This document shows, piece after piece, positions 1 through 9,387 of a stretch of 33,563 nucleotides of DNA. How positions within the stretch are numbered: position 1 is the stretch's first letter; every line of letters begins with the position of its first letter. The notes beneath the pieces are model-generated. The model was not told the origin of the DNA and searched no databases. It saw only the letters and a list, made by a program, of their open reading frames with translations. Location: positions 1 through 33,563 of the forward strand of contig JANQMY010000365.1 in the NCBI GenBank assembly GCA_028279895.1, in the 5' to 3' direction. This stretch comes from Alphaproteobacteria bacterium. GTDB taxonomy: Bacteria; Pseudomonadota; Alphaproteobacteria; JANQMY01. The position numbers and the translations under genes are program-made.

Positions 1-389
1 ATGACCTGGCGTCCGGCCTGGTCGGCCTGGCCCAGGATCTCGTTGGCCGCGTCCTACCGCGCGCCCCAAGGTGCGGCAGGCGCCCAGCCATTATCGACAA
101 TGAAGGCCAACGGCCCGTCGCCCTCGACCGGTTCGCCCCGATTGAGCACAGGCCCTGCAAACGCCACCACAAGCAGCGACAGAATCAGCATGCGCAGCAA
201 AAGCAGCCAAAGCGGTGTGTGGGCAGACGTTTCCTCTTTCTGCTGAAGTCCCAGCAGTAATGCCAGCGCGGGGAAGCGCGTCCGCCGCGGCTGCGGAGGG
301 GTAACCCGCAAGAGCCACCAAATGACGGGCAAGGCCGCCAATCCGAGCAACACCCAGGGGTAGAGAAACGACAAGGCCCCAATCGTCAT
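1..389 (-). CDS. BatA/DUF4159-type membrane protein, N-terminal part, interrupted by an in-frame amber codon; runs off the window
   Basis: The visible product has a first membrane segment at about residues 8-27 (FLYPWVLLGLAALPVIWWLL) and a second at about 60-80 (LWLLLLRMLILSLLVVAFAGP), the pattern of the aerotolerance-regulator (BatA) N-terminal domain found in large DUF4159 inner-membrane proteins. It then enters a von Willebrand-like strand (LAFIVDNGW). The ATG at 389 overlaps the TGA of the DUF58 gene by 4 bases, so it is the third gene of the moxR operon. After residue 111 a TAG codon occupies 56-54, but the same frame continues to the window edge as DAANEILGQADQAGRQV, which reads like normal family sequence. 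A single C-to-T change from CAG would create this stop. Family members usually run to many hundreds of residues, so the rest lies outside the window. It may be a pseudogene or a base error near a sequence end. Confidence 0.75.
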
Positions 390-1351
390 TGCGGCCCTCT
401 CATTTCAAGGGACTGGTTCTGGGGCATGCTGAGCAAGTTGTAGAATTTCAATAAAGACAAGTGCGGCGGCTTGTCGGTGCGGTGTTGCGTGTAACTCCAA
501 TTCACCCGGCGCGCCCAGTCCATCAGCCCCGACTTCAGAGCATCCAATTTTTCACGGTAAGGATCGCGAAGCGTCTGGGCCCGGCCGATAACAAGTTCCA
601 GATTATCTTCCAGCCCCTGAAACAGTGTGCGGCCTTCAAACGGAAACTCTTCCTCAGCCGGATCGAGCACATGCACCAAATGCCCGCGCGCACCGCCATG
701 GGTCAGAAAATCCAAATTCTCAAGCAGATCTTGTTGCGGGTTGAGAAAATCAGACAAAATTACCAGTCGCGCGTGGCGCGGCAGCTGAATTTTCGGCGGT
801 ATACCGTCATCCCCCCCCGCCGATCCTACCAATAGCGCGCCTAAACGGGAAAACGAGCCGATGCCCATAAAGGGTAAGGCGCCCTCACCCAGCACCCCGA
901 CCCGTTCGCCCGCCCGGAGCAGCAAGTGGGTCAGTGCCAAGGACAGAACCAGTGCCCGGTCTTTCTTGGTCGGCGTTTCATCCGTGTAGGAATAGTCCAT
1001 CGAGGCCGAGGTATCGCACCAAATCCAAACGCTTTCGGCCACTTCCCACTCGTTTTCCCGAACAAAATAGCTTTGAGACTTAGCGGATTGGCGCCAGTCG
1101 ATAGACGCCGCCGTATCGCCGGCCACATGGTGCCGAAACTGCCAGAACGTTTCGCCCGGCCCCGCGCGGCGCCGGCCGTGAATGCCTTGCGCAACCGTAT
1201 TGGCGATGCGTTCGGCTTCCACCAACAAGGGCGGCAGCCGTTCGCTGAGCAATTCGGCTTCATGCTCGAGCCGGGCAGAGTCGGTCCGGCGCTTGGACCC
1301 AACGCCCAATCCGGTCACCGCATCACGCCAATAGGAACGTCCCATGATCAC
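386..1351 (-). CDS. DUF58 domain-containing protein
   Basis: This 321-residue protein carries the DUF58 core: a GRRRAGPGETFWQFR stretch at about 60-73, GDTAASIDWRQSA at 78-90, and a degenerate metal-ion site DTSASM at 113-118 like that of von Willebrand type A folds. DUF58 proteins are partners of MoxR ATPases, thought to help in assembly or maturation of envelope or metallo-protein complexes; the client here is unknown. The chosen start is a GTG at 1351 that overlaps the TGA of moxR (GTGA), which suggests translational coupling; an ATG two codons later (1345) is an alternative. The stop overlaps the next gene's ATG by 4 bases. Confidence 0.9.
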   Translation of the reverse strand: MIMGRSYWRDAVTGLGVGSKRRTDSARLEHEAELLSERLPPLLVEAERIANTVAQGIHGRRRAGPGETFWQFRHHVAGDTAASIDWRQSAKSQSYFVRENEWEVAESVWIWCDTSASMDYSYTDETPTKKDRALVLSLALTHLLLRAGERVGVLGEGALPFMGIGSFSRLGALLVGSAGGDDGIPPKIQLPRHARLVILSDFLNPQQDLLENLDFLTHGGARGHLVHVLDPAEEEFPFEGRTLFQGLEDNLELVIGRAQTLRDPYREKLDALKSGLMDWARRVNWSYTQHRTDKPPHLSLLKFYNLLSMPQNQSLEMRGPQ

Positions 1352-2346
1352 CCGAGTCTAGCGCACAGCCCCGTTATGATTTCTTGCAGCGTGATGCCGT
1401 CGGCCCGGGCACTGAAGTTCAACGCCATGCGATGCCGCAAGACCGGCCCCGCCAGCGCGACCACATCGTCAACCGAGGGCGACAGGCGGCCCTCCAACAA
1501 GGCTTTCGCCCGCGTCGCCAGCATCATCGCTTGCGAAGCCCGCGGGCCGGGGCCCCAGGCCACATGGGTGCGCACCAAATCGTCCGCATCGCCATCCGGC
1601 CTGGCGGACCGCACCAACATGAGGATCGCGTCGACCACCTGATCGCCCACCGGCATACGGCGCACCAAACTTTGTATGTTGACCAGGTCGGCGGCGTTCA
1701 TGACCGATTGCGGCGCCACCTCGGTCACGCCGGTGGTGGCAAACAACATCTGCCGTTCCGCGTCGCGATCGGGATAGGACACATCGATCTGCAACAGGAA
1801 CCGATCGAGCTGGGCTTCCGGCAGCGGATAGGTTCCTTCCTGCTCCAACGGATTTTGCGTTGCCAGCACATGAAACGGTTGCGGCAAAGGGTGTTGTTGG
1901 CCAGCAATGGTCACCGTGTTTTCCTGCATCGATTGCAGGAGGGCCGATTGGGTCCGCGGACTTGCCCGGTTGATCTCGTCTGCCATGAGCAACTGGCAGA
2001 AAACCGGCCCCTTGATGAATCGGAACGTTCGCTTGCCCGAATCGGCTTCTTCCAGCACTTCCGACCCCAAAATATCGGCAGGCATCAAATCCGGTGTAAA
2101 TTGCAACCGCTTGGCATCTAGACCCAGTGTCGCACCCAGCGTATCCACAAGCCGGGTCTTGGCCAGCCCCGGCACCCCGATAAGAAGCGCATGACCGCCC
2201 GACAGGATCGTAATCAGGCTCTGCTCGATGACTTCCGTTTGGCCGAAGATGACTTTGCCAATCCCGTCCTTGACCTCGGACAGCCGCTTTCCTGCCGTTT
2301 CCAGGTCTTCAACGATCTTTTCATCTTGGTTGGTTGCTGTGTTCAT
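1348..2346 (-). CDS. MoxR-family AAA+ ATPase
   Basis: The 332-residue protein has Walker A GVPGLAKTR at 57-65, Walker B LLMADEINRA at 119-128 and the MoxR sensor region LATQNPLEQEGTYPLPEAQ at 161-179 followed by LDRF. MoxR ATPases act as chaperone-like remodelers and are coded next to DUF58 and von Willebrand-type proteins, exactly as here. The frame is open further upstream to 2445, but I place the start at 2346 because purine-rich sequence (AAGTAGGTAGG) directly precedes that ATG and the extension does not look like the family. It is the first gene of a minus-strand operon that continues through the DUF58 protein and the BatA/DUF4159-type protein. It is divergent from the DUF1285 operon, so its promoter lies in 2347-2513. 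Confidence 0.92.
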   Translation of the reverse strand: MNTATNQDEKIVEDLETAGKRLSEVKDGIGKVIFGQTEVIEQSLITILSGGHALLIGVPGLAKTRLVDTLGATLGLDAKRLQFTPDLMPADILGSEVLEEADSGKRTFRFIKGPVFCQLLMADEINRASPRTQSALLQSMQENTVTIAGQQHPLPQPFHVLATQNPLEQEGTYPLPEAQLDRFLLQIDVSYPDRDAERQMLFATTGVTEVAPQSVMNAADLVNIQSLVRRMPVGDQVVDAILMLVRSARPDGDADDLVRTHVAWGPGPRASQAMMLATRAKALLEGRLSPSVDDVVALAGPVLRHRMALNFSARADGITLQEIITGLCARLG

Positions 2347-2513
2347 CCTACCTACTTCACTTAGCACCGGGACAGGGCCGCACCGACCGCTCCGGACGCG
2401 ACGGGTATTTTTGCTTGCCGCGCTCTCTTCGGTGCCTACCATCATAGCAATATGCGGCCGGTCAGCACGCCACTTATATTTGAAGTGATATGGTTAAAGA
2501 AGAAGGCCAAGAT

Positions 2514-3116
2514 ATGACCGAAGATCCAAAATCAGACCCTCCGGCGGTCGTTAACGGATTGGCAGAGATTCGGGAACGCGCCAAGCAAGGGCGCGGTCTG
2601 CCGCCGGTTCATCTTTGGGACCCGCCATTCATCGGCGATATCGATATGCGCATTGCTACCGACGGCACCTGGTTTTACCAGGGTACGCCCATCACGCGGC
2701 CGGCCATGGTCAAATTGTTCTCGACCGTGCTGCGGCGCGACGGCGACGACTATTTTCTGGTCACGCCGGTCGAAAGGGTCGGGATTAAGGTGGACGACGC
2801 TCCCTTTGTGGCCGTTGAGCTTTCGGTCGACGGTAAGGACGCGCAACAAACACTGTATTTTCGGACGAATGTGGACGAGATCGTGACCGCAGACGCGGCC
2901 CACACCCTTTTTGTAGAAATCGATGGGGCATCCCAAGAACCCCGCCCCTATCTCCATGTGCGGCGCAATCTTCACGCCTTGGTCAATCGGTCGGTATTCT
3001 ACGAGCTGGTCGAATTGGCCGTCGAAGAAAAAGTGGACGGGGTGCCGCATCTCGGTGTGTGGAGCGCCGGACAGTTCTTCCCCATCGCACCGGCGGTAGA
3101 GTTGAGCGAGGCGTGA
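2514..3116 (+). CDS. DUF1285 domain-containing protein
   Basis: The 200-residue product matches the DUF1285 family, small soluble bacterial proteins without an established function. Recognisable stretches are LPPVHLWDPPFIGDIDMRI near residues 30-50, DGTWFYQGTPITRPAMVKLF just after, and YFLVTPVERVGI around residues 82-93. The open frame begins at 2490, but the ATG at 2514 has an AAGAAGG ribosome-binding site about 7 bases upstream, so that start is preferred. Its TGA overlaps the GTG of the following Nudix gene. It leads a four-gene plus-strand run ending with the CCA-adding enzyme. Identification comes from remembered family sequence, not a search. Confidence 0.85.
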   Translation: MTEDPKSDPPAVVNGLAEIRERAKQGRGLPPVHLWDPPFIGDIDMRIATDGTWFYQGTPITRPAMVKLFSTVLRRDGDDYFLVTPVERVGIKVDDAPFVAVELSVDGKDAQQTLYFRTNVDEIVTADAAHTLFVEIDGASQEPRPYLHVRRNLHALVNRSVFYELVELAVEEKVDGVPHLGVWSAGQFFPIAPAVELSEA

Positions 3117-3778
3117 AACGTTTGGATCAGATCTCTTCCCTAGATGCTGCGGCACTCGCCAGCGTGCTGAAACCAAAGTTGGAACCGCTGCCGGCAGATC
3201 ATATCGATTTGTCATCGGGCTTGCCCGGCCGCGGCGATTTCGGTCGGCAGCGCGAGCCCGACGACGTGCACCCTACGGAACCGTTGCGTGCTGCCTCGGT
3301 GCTGGTGCCCCTGGTCGATCACCCTGACGAAACCACGGTATTGCTGACCGAACGTTCGCGGCATTTGCCGAGCCATGCCGGGCAGGTCAGTTTTCCCGGC
3401 GGCCGGGTCGATCCGACCGATGCCACGCCGGTGGAAACGGCGCTGCGCGAGACTTTGGAGGAAGTGGGTATTCCTGGCGACTTCATCACCCCAATTGGGG
3501 CGTTGGACACCTATGAAACCGGCACAGGCTTTTGCATTTTGCCCATCGTCGCCATTCTACGCCCGGGGTTCAGCGTAACCCCAGAACCGTCGGAAGTGGA
3601 CGAAGCTTTTGAGGTGCCGCTTTCATTCCTAATGAACCCCAAAAATCACGAGCGGCACCGCACCTATTGGAAAGGTGCGACGCGTGAGTATTATGCCATG
3701 CCTTATGACGGCCATTATATTTGGGGAGCAACCGCCGGCATGATCGTCAATCTTTACGAGCGTCTCTACGAACTATAA
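3113..3778 (+). CDS. Nudix hydrolase, CoA pyrophosphatase type
   Basis: This 221-residue enzyme probably splits coenzyme A or acyl-CoA into 4'-phosphopantetheine and 3',5'-ADP. It has the CoA-pyrophosphatase signature ahead of the Nudix box (LLTERSRHLPSHAGQVSFP, about 77-95), directly followed by GGRVD and the Nudix helix ALRETLEEVGI at 110-120 with its metal-binding glutamates. The start is taken as GTG 3113, which overlaps the TGA of the DUF1285 gene; a GCGAGG ribosome-binding site precedes it. The upstream open frame to 3059 lies inside the neighbour's coding sequence and is not conserved-looking. The TAA overlaps the next ATG (TAATG), so the run is tightly coupled. Confidence 0.9.
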   Translation: MKRLDQISSLDAAALASVLKPKLEPLPADHIDLSSGLPGRGDFGRQREPDDVHPTEPLRAASVLVPLVDHPDETTVLLTERSRHLPSHAGQVSFPGGRVDPTDATPVETALRETLEEVGIPGDFITPIGALDTYETGTGFCILPIVAILRPGFSVTPEPSEVDEAFEVPLSFLMNPKNHERHRTYWKGATREYYAMPYDGHYIWGATAGMIVNLYERLYEL

Positions 3779-4062
3779 TGCGCATCGTCCTCCTAAACTT
3801 GCTGCTGTTTCTGCTGCCGTTTGTGATTTACGCCGGCTATGTTGCCATGAAGAACCGGTCGCTGGCCGCCGGCGGCGAGTGGAATGAACGAAAGATTGCC
3901 GCTCTGAGCGCAGTTGGGCTGCTCTTTGTCATGGCCGGTCTTGCATTCTGGTACGTGCAGGATTCGGCGGACAATTCCCGCAACCCATTACTTGAGTTCG
4001 AAGATCCCGAGCCCCGCCCCCAAGAAGAATCGGAACGTCCCACCTTTGGGGGCCCGTTTTAA
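3778..4062 (+). CDS. Small two-helix membrane protein, DUF6111-like
   Basis: The protein has 94 residues. It starts directly with a hydrophobic helix (IVLLNLLLFLLPFVIYAGYV, 3-22), has a short positively charged loop, and a second helix at about 41-60 (AALSAVGLLFVMAGLAFWYV). The tail is acidic and proline-rich (residues 70-94). The layout fits the DUF6111 family of small alphaproteobacterial membrane proteins found between a CoA pyrophosphatase and the CCA-adding enzyme. The ATG overlaps the Nudix stop by one base. No catalytic residues can be recognised and function is unknown. Confidence 0.8.
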   Translation: MRIVLLNLLLFLLPFVIYAGYVAMKNRSLAAGGEWNERKIAALSAVGLLFVMAGLAFWYVQDSADNSRNPLLEFEDPEPRPQEESERPTFGGPF

Positions 4063-4075
4063 CAGGAATACCGCC

Positions 4076-5320
4076 ATGACCGCCGAAACACTCGGCCCGC
4101 AAGATTGGCTGAACGCTCCGGAAACCGGCAAGCTAATCGCCGCCCTCACCGCAAAGGGGGCACAGGTCCGCTTTGTCGGCGGTTGCGTGCGCAATGCGCT
4201 GATACATCATCCGGTGGAAGACATCGACGTGGCCACGCCCGATCGGCCGGAAACGGTCGTAGAGTTGCTTGAGGCCGCTCAGATCAAAGCCGTGCCGACA
4301 GGGATCGAACACGGCACCATCACCGCGGTGGTCGACGGCAAGCCATTTGAAGTGACCACATTGCGGGAGGACGTCACCACCTACGGACGCCATGCAGATG
4401 TGTCGTTTACGGAAGAATGGCAGGCTGACGCTGCACGCCGCGACCTCACCATGAACGCAATCTATGCGGATCCGGACGGGACGATCTTCGATCCTTTCAA
4501 TGGAGCCGACGATGTGCGCAATGGGCGGGTCCAATTCATCGGCTCTGCCGCGGAACGCATCAAGGAAGATTATCTTCGTATACTGAGGTTTTTTCGATTT
4601 TCCGCACATTTCGGACATGGCGACCCGGCACCGGCCGCCCTGCAGGCCATCGAGGCGGCAAAGTCGCATCTGCAGGAGCTTTCTTCGGAACGGGTTAGAA
4701 CCGAATTGCTTAAACTGCTTGCTGCCCAAAACCCTGTGCCGACCCTCAAGATAATGGCCGCCATCGGGGTGCTTTCCGAGGTGCTGCCGGAAGCAGCGGG
4801 ATTCGAACGGCTTGCGCGTTTGGTCGATATCGAAGCCAACCAGCTGTTTTTGAGCGACCCGCTGCGCCGACTGGGCGCCCTGGTTTCCTTGGACAAGAAC
4901 GGCACGACACAGCTCGCGGCGCGCCTTCGATTGTCGAATGCCGAACGGGACCGATTGGTGGAGATGCAGACAAACGACACCAAGATCGTCTGCTACCTGT
5001 CGATTCGCGAAGTGCGCCGCGCGCTTTACCGCATCGGTCCCGGCACGTTTAAAGACCTGGTGCTGCTGCATTGGGCCACCGACAAAAAGGAAACCAACGC
5101 GGTGCAGTGGCGCGCTTTATTGGCGATGGCCGATAGCTGGGTCCGGCCGGAATTACCACTCACCGGCGCGGACGTGATGAAGGCGGGCGTGCCCGAGGGG
5201 CCCGCCATCGGCGAAGTCATGAAGGAAGTGGAAGAATGGTGGATCGACTCCGACTTCACCGAGGATGAATTCTCAATTGTGGAACGGCTCAAAGCGATCG
5301 TTCAGGCCACGATCTACTAG
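4076..5320 (+). CDS. cca: CCA tRNA nucleotidyltransferase
   Basis: The 414-residue enzyme adds or repairs the 3' CCA end of tRNA using CTP and ATP. The polymerase-beta-type head is clear: FVGGCVRN at 33-40, the catalytic EDIDVAT at 48-54 holding the two metal-binding aspartates, RRDLTMNAI at 121-129 and EDYLRILRFFRFSAHF at about 164-179. The C-terminal half is the helical tRNA-binding part. The ATG at 4076 follows an AGGA ribosome-binding site and lies 13 bases after the previous stop; the open frame upstream overlaps that gene and is discarded. The last gene of this run converges on the exported protein at 5342 with only about 20 bases between them. Confidence 0.96.
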   Translation: MTAETLGPQDWLNAPETGKLIAALTAKGAQVRFVGGCVRNALIHHPVEDIDVATPDRPETVVELLEAAQIKAVPTGIEHGTITAVVDGKPFEVTTLREDVTTYGRHADVSFTEEWQADAARRDLTMNAIYADPDGTIFDPFNGADDVRNGRVQFIGSAAERIKEDYLRILRFFRFSAHFGHGDPAPAALQAIEAAKSHLQELSSERVRTELLKLLAAQNPVPTLKIMAAIGVLSEVLPEAAGFERLARLVDIEANQLFLSDPLRRLGALVSLDKNGTTQLAARLRLSNAERDRLVEMQTNDTKIVCYLSIREVRRALYRIGPGTFKDLVLLHWATDKKETNAVQWRALLAMADSWVRPELPLTGADVMKAGVPEGPAIGEVMKEVEEWWIDSDFTEDEFSIVERLKAIVQATIY

Positions 5321-5341
5321 CGGCGCGCAGGTGCCGAAGGA

Positions 5342-5917
5342 TCAGCGCGCAAACTTGGTCAGCTTACCTTCCGCGGACCGAACAAGCTCACCATCCAACA
5401 CGCGGGTAAACTTCAGCTCCATGCCCAATCCGGTCAAAGCACGGGAATAGGTCTGTAGCTCCGATGAACCGTCGGAATTGACCGCAAACGAATTGACGAC
5501 CAGCGCGTTCTTCTCAAGCCGCGCCCAAGCAACGGAGTTCCCATCCTTCAGGCTGCCCGTTTCCTTGGCCCACCATTGGTCGGTCCGCCCGTCCGCCGGT
5601 TCAAACACTAGTGTGGTGGATTTCAACACCTCGGTGGGGGCATCCGGATCGCCCTTCTGGCGCTGCACCGTAGACCAGGTGAGTTCGAAGGCACCGTTTT
5701 CAAGCGGGCGCACGTCCACACCGATATCCCGAACCGTCAGTTGGAAATGCACGCTGATTTCGCTCTCGGAGACGGCGGTGCCAACCCATTCTCCATAAAA
5801 GGCCGGCAAATTCACTTTCTGTTGGGCCCATGCTGGCGATCCCGCCACCAAAACGACCGAAACGATAACCAACGCTGCTGTAAACGCCCCGGCAGCAGCA
5901 CGAAAAAGAGATGTCAT
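5342..5917 (-). CDS. Exported protein of unknown function
   Basis: The 191-residue product begins with a typical Sec signal peptide: MTSLFR, a hydrophobic core at about 7-27, and a likely cleavage after SPAWA at residue 31. The mature part is rich in beta-strand-like segments (YGEWVGTAVSESEISVHFQLTV) and shows no enzyme motif that I recognise; it may be a small periplasmic beta-barrel or sandwich protein. The ATG at 5917 has a strong GGGGAG ribosome-binding site 7 bases upstream, so it is preferred to the ATG at 5947. It is transcribed alone, between the convergent cca gene and hemF. Confidence 0.8.
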   Translation of the reverse strand: MTSLFRAAAGAFTAALVIVSVVLVAGSPAWAQQKVNLPAFYGEWVGTAVSESEISVHFQLTVRDIGVDVRPLENGAFELTWSTVQRQKGDPDAPTEVLKSTTLVFEPADGRTDQWWAKETGSLKDGNSVAWARLEKNALVVNSFAVNSDGSSELQTYSRALTGLGMELKFTRVLDGELVRSAEGKLTKFAR

Positions 5918-6031
5918 TGTCGAACTCCCCAAAACTTTGGCCGGCAAGTGCCTTAATCCCTGTACTTTAGCGCATGGTCGACCGGCGTGGCCAGGGCCGA
6001 GCCTTCAACTTGCGTGACAAGTTCCGCAGAT

Positions 6032-6895
6032 TCACGGCCATCGGGCCTCCGGCGGCAGCGACATAAGAATGGCTTCGACATTGCCGCCTGTTTTCAAGCC
6101 GAATTGGGTTCCCCGGTCGTACAGCAGATTGAATTCCGCGTAACGTCCCCGGCGCACAAGTTGGTGTTCGCGTTCTTCCGACGTCCAACTTTTATTGAGA
6201 TGGCGCCGCACGATGCGGGGATACACATCCAGAAAGGCGCGCCCCACCTCTTGCGTGAAGGCAAAGTCCGACTCCCAATCGCCGCTATTGTGGTGATCGT
6301 AAAAGATACCGCCCTGGCCGCGCGGTTCTTTCCGGTGCGGCAGATAGAAATATTCATCGCACCACTCCTTGAACCGCGGGTAGTAGCTCGGGTCGTGCCG
6401 GTCGCACGCATCCTTCAGAGCGCCATGAAACTCCTGTGTGTCGTCCTCATCGACATACATGGGCGTCAGATCCGCCCCACCGCCGAACCAGCCCACAGTC
6501 GTAACGATGTGGCGCGTATTCATATGAACCGCCGGCACATGGGGAGATTGCATATGGGCCACCAGAGAGACGCCACTGGCCCAAAATCGGGGGTCGTCTG
6601 ACGCCCCTTGAATGCTCTTGGCAAATTCTTCGGAAAACTTGCCACGAACCGTCGAAATGTTAACGCCCACTTTCTCGAACACCCGGCCCCGCATGATCGA
6701 CATGACACCACCGCCGCCCTGCCCATCGTCCGATGGCCGCTCCCAGGCTTTGCGCTCGAACTTGCCCGCCGGACGATCCGACAATGGCCCCTCATAGTCT
6801 TGTTCAAGCTGTTCAAATGCCGCGCAGATTTGGTCGCGCAGGGATTTGAACCAAGCGGCCGCCGTTTCTTTTCTCGCTTCAGTTTCGACTTTCAT
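6032..6895 (-). CDS. hemF: Oxygen-dependent coproporphyrinogen III oxidase
   Basis: The 287-residue enzyme converts coproporphyrinogen III to protoporphyrinogen IX with molecular oxygen in heme biosynthesis. Family landmarks are [19 protein letters not shown] at 61-79, HMNTRH at 124-129, the signature [12 protein letters not shown] at 136-147, GGIFYDHH at 195-202 and the C-terminal [18 protein letters not shown] at about 265-282. Length is normal. Its ATG overlaps the trmL stop by 4 bases, so the two are translationally coupled. Presence of the aerobic enzyme fits an oxygen-respiring lifestyle, together with the bc1 complex coded on the other side of trmL. Confidence 0.97.
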   Translation of the reverse strand: MKVETEARKETAAAWFKSLRDQICAAFEQLEQDYEGPLSDRPAGKFERKAWERPSDDGQGGGGVMSIMRGRVFEKVGVNISTVRGKFSEEFAKSIQGASDDPRFWASGVSLVAHMQSPHVPAVHMNTRHIVTTVGWFGGGADLTPMYVDEDDTQEFHGALKDACDRHDPSYYPRFKEWCDEYFYLPHRKEPRGQGGIFYDHHNSGDWESDFAFTQEVGRAFLDVYPRIVRRHLNKSWTSEEREHQLVRRGRYAEFNLLYDRGTQFGLKTGGNVEAILMSLPPEARWP

Positions 6896-7401
6896 GACGA
6901 TTTTCCGTTTTGCTGCTGAAGGGTGTTGTCCAAGGGTGCGCCGCCGCCTACCGAGAGCTGACGTTGCGCTTCGCCGGCCACCAATGCGGCCGCCATGGCA
7001 ACGTTCAAAGAGCGGGCGCCAGGCGCCATGGGGATAGTGATTCGCGCCGCGACGTCCCGATGGACGTGGTCCGGAACGCCGGCTGATTCGCGTCCCATGA
7101 GCAAAGTGTCCCGGCTTTCAAAGCAGAAATCCAAATAGGGCTGCGCGGCTTTTGTGGACAAAAGTACGGTTCTGCGCCCCTTTTCATCCGCAACCCCGCG
7201 AAAATCGTCCCAGGACGGATGGACGGCCAGATCGACAATATCTCCATAGTCCATGGCGGCCCGTCGAAGTGCCCGATCCGAAATGGGAAATCCGCAAGGC
7301 TCAATGATGTCGATCGGAATGCCTAAACAAGCGCCCAACCGCATTATAGCCCCGGTATTCTGCGGAATATCCGGCTCAAACAACGCAATTCGAAGGGTCA
7401 T
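6892..7401 (-). CDS. trmL: tRNA (cytidine(34)-2'-O)-methyltransferase
   Basis: This 169-residue SPOUT-class enzyme methylates the 2'-OH of the wobble nucleotide of tRNA-Leu. The N-terminal [19 protein letters not shown] at 8-26 is typical of the TrmL group, and the trefoil-knot AdoMet site appears as [10 protein letters not shown] at 101-110 and [19 protein letters not shown] at 123-141. The length is that of the compact TrmL family. It is divergent from petABC, and is followed by hemF with a 4-base overlap. Confidence 0.94.
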   Translation of the reverse strand: MTLRIALFEPDIPQNTGAIMRLGACLGIPIDIIEPCGFPISDRALRRAAMDYGDIVDLAVHPSWDDFRGVADEKGRRTVLLSTKAAQPYLDFCFESRDTLLMGRESAGVPDHVHRDVAARITIPMAPGARSLNVAMAAALVAGEAQRQLSVGGGAPLDNTLQQQNGKSS

Positions 7402-7599
7402 GCCGCGCCCTTTGCCTACTTTGGCGCTAAGCTACTCTTCTGAGCATCGCAGCATGATGCGGCATCGTGCCACAAGAATTTCAAATAGTGACCCTCTATT
7501 TTACGGGCGGCTGAATTAGAACCTGATAACTCACGGCAACAGTTAGTGAATTTCCGTGAGCCCCACCCAGAATTTAGGCAGTCAGAGGGAGCACGAACC
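7402..7599. promoter_or_regulatory. Divergent intergenic region between trmL and petABC
   Basis: These 198 bases must hold the promoters for both trmL (minus) and petABC (plus). I could not find a convincing -35/-10 pair. A cluster of GCATC and its complement occurs at 7444-7466 (GCATC, then GATGC at 7456-7460, then GCATC again), which could be an operator. A GGGAG ribosome-binding site at 7588-7592 precedes the petA start. Confidence 0.4.
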
Positions 7600-8118
7600 G
7601 TGTCAGATGCCGTTTCGGACGATGCCAACAGGCGCGACTTTTTATATGTAGCGACAGGCGGGGTCGCGGCGGTCGGCGCCGTTATGGCCGCCTGGCCACT
7701 CGTCCATCAAATGAATCCGTCTGCGGATGTCCGCGCCTTGGCGACCATCGAGGTCGACATCTCCCAGATCGAAGTGGGGCAATCGGTGACCGTTAAGTGG
7801 CAGGGCAAGCCGGTTTTTATCCGTCGGCGGACGGAAGAAGAGATTCAAACGGCAGAAGCTGTGCCCATGGACGAACTGCCCGATCCGCAGCTTGATGCCG
7901 ACCGGCGCGAAAAGCCCGAATGGCTGGTGATGTTGGGGATCTGCACGCATCTGGGCTGCGTGCCCTTGGGCCAAGCAGGTGACTTCGGCGGATGGTTCTG
8001 CCCCTGCCATGGGTCACACTACGACACGTCAGGCCGCATTCGTTTGGGCCCGGCTCCGAAGAATTTGGAAATACCGCCCTACGAGTTTGTCAGCGACAGC
8101 GTCATTCTTATCGGGTAA
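7600..8118 (+). CDS. petA: Cytochrome bc1 Rieske iron-sulfur subunit
   Basis: The 172-residue Rieske protein of the ubiquinol-cytochrome c reductase passes an electron from ubiquinol to cytochrome c1. It has a twin-arginine-type start ([11 protein letters not shown] at 11-21) with one membrane anchor (about 17-36), then the soluble domain with cluster-binding boxes CTHLGC at 115-120 and CPCHG at 134-138, giving the two Cys and two His ligands (C115, H117, C134, H137) plus the C120/C136 disulfide. The GTG at 7600 is chosen because GGGAG precedes it by 8 bases and it yields a normal-length leader; the ATG at 7546 would add an untypical stretch before the twin-arginine motif. petB follows after 15 bases. 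Confidence 0.96.
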   Translation: MSDAVSDDANRRDFLYVATGGVAAVGAVMAAWPLVHQMNPSADVRALATIEVDISQIEVGQSVTVKWQGKPVFIRRRTEEEIQTAEAVPMDELPDPQLDADRREKPEWLVMLGICTHLGCVPLGQAGDFGGWFCPCHGSHYDTSGRIRLGPAPKNLEIPPYEFVSDSVILIG

Positions 8119-8133
8119 TTGGGGGCACTATTA

Positions 8134-9381
8134 ATGAGCGGACATTCAACTTACGAACCATCCACTGGTTTCGAAAAGTGGCTCGACGTCAGGCTGCCGA
8201 TCGTGCGCCTGGTCTACGATTCATTCGTCGTCTTCCCTACGCCTGCCAATCTGAACTATTGGTGGACGTTCGGCGGCATTCTGACGATGTGCTTGGCCAT
8301 CCAGATCGTCACCGGCATTGTGCTGGCGATGCATTATGTGGCCAGCGCCGATCAGGCCTTCCAAAGCGTTGAGCACATTATGCGCAACGTGAACTATGGT
8401 TGGCTGCTGCGCTATGTACACGCCAATGGCGCATCCATGTTCTTCCTGGCCGTGTACATTCATATGTTCCGTGGCTTGTATTACGGCTCCTACAAAGAGC
8501 CGCGCGAAGTGCTTTGGATTCTCGGCGTGCTGATCTTCCTGCTGATGATCGCCACCGCCTTCCTGGGCTATGTGCTTCCCTGGGGTCAGATGAGCTTCTG
8601 GGCCGCCACGGTGATTACCAATTTGTTCGGCGCCATTCCGCTGATCGGCGATCCGGTGCGGGAATGGTTGTGGGGCGGCTTCTCGGTCGACAATCCGACA
8701 CTGAACCGGTTCTTCAGCCTTCACTATCTGTTGCCATTCGTCATCGCCGGGGTCGTGGTGCTGCACATTTGGGCGCTGCACGTGCCGGGCAACAACAATC
8801 CGAAGGGTATCGATGTGAAGGGCCCGCAGGACACCGTGCCGTTCCATCCGTACTACACCATGAAGGATGCGTTCGCGGCGACCTTGTTCCTGATCCTTTT
8901 CTCCTACTTCGTGTTCTTCAATCCGACCATTTTGGGTCACACGGATAATTACATCGAAGCCAATCCGCTGGTAACGCCGGACCACATCGTGCCGGAATGG
9001 TACTTCTTGCCCTTCTACGCGATTTTGCGGGCCATTCCCGACAAGCTCATGGGTGTGGTGGCCATGTTCGCCTCGATTGCGATCCTGTTCCTGGTGCCGT
9101 GGCTCGATACATCGAAAGTGCGGTCGACGACCTTCCGGCCGCTCTACAAGATCTTCTTTTGGATCTTGGTCGCCGACTGCCTGCTTCTCGGCTATTTGGG
9201 GGCCATGCCGGCGGAAGGTGCCTATGTTATCTGGGCGCGGATCGCCACGGCCTACTACTTCCTGCACTTCCTGGTGATCATGCCGGTCTTGGGTTTGATC
9301 GAGACACCTCGAAAACTCCCGGAGAGTATTTCGAAACCGGTGTTGCCCGATAAGGGCGCAGCGCCGGCGCCGGCGGAGTAA
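8134..9381 (+). CDS. petB: Cytochrome bc1 cytochrome b subunit
   Basis: The 415-residue integral membrane subunit carries both b hemes and the Qo and Qi quinone sites. The four heme-ligand histidines are visible at 96 and 110 ([16 protein letters not shown]) and at 197 and 211 ([15 protein letters not shown]), each pair 14 apart as expected. The Qo-site motif PEWY is at 287-290. Hydrophobic segments fit eight helices, and the length is that of the full b-type subunit, not a split b6/IV. The start ATG 8134 follows a GGGGG stretch; an in-frame TTG at 8119 directly after the petA stop is less likely. Confidence 0.97.
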   Translation: MSGHSTYEPSTGFEKWLDVRLPIVRLVYDSFVVFPTPANLNYWWTFGGILTMCLAIQIVTGIVLAMHYVASADQAFQSVEHIMRNVNYGWLLRYVHANGASMFFLAVYIHMFRGLYYGSYKEPREVLWILGVLIFLLMIATAFLGYVLPWGQMSFWAATVITNLFGAIPLIGDPVREWLWGGFSVDNPTLNRFFSLHYLLPFVIAGVVVLHIWALHVPGNNNPKGIDVKGPQDTVPFHPYYTMKDAFAATLFLILFSYFVFFNPTILGHTDNYIEANPLVTPDHIVPEWYFLPFYAILRAIPDKLMGVVAMFASIAILFLVPWLDTSKVRSTTFRPLYKIFFWILVADCLLLGYLGAMPAEGAYVIWARIATAYYFLHFLVIMPVLGLIETPRKLPESISKPVLPDKGAAPAPAE

Positions 9382-9387
9382 CCCACC

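Noticed and set aside
926..2121. Long plus-strand frames opposite the DUF58 and moxR genes
   Set aside because: Both opposed genes have clear family motifs; the plus-strand frames show none.
4133..5071. 312-residue minus-strand frame opposite cca
   Set aside because: Shadow of the CCA-adding enzyme gene with no recognisable domain or suitable start signal.
8221..9267. 348-residue minus-strand frame opposite petB
   Set aside because: Complement of a well-conserved cytochrome b gene; composition is typical of a GC-rich antisense shadow.
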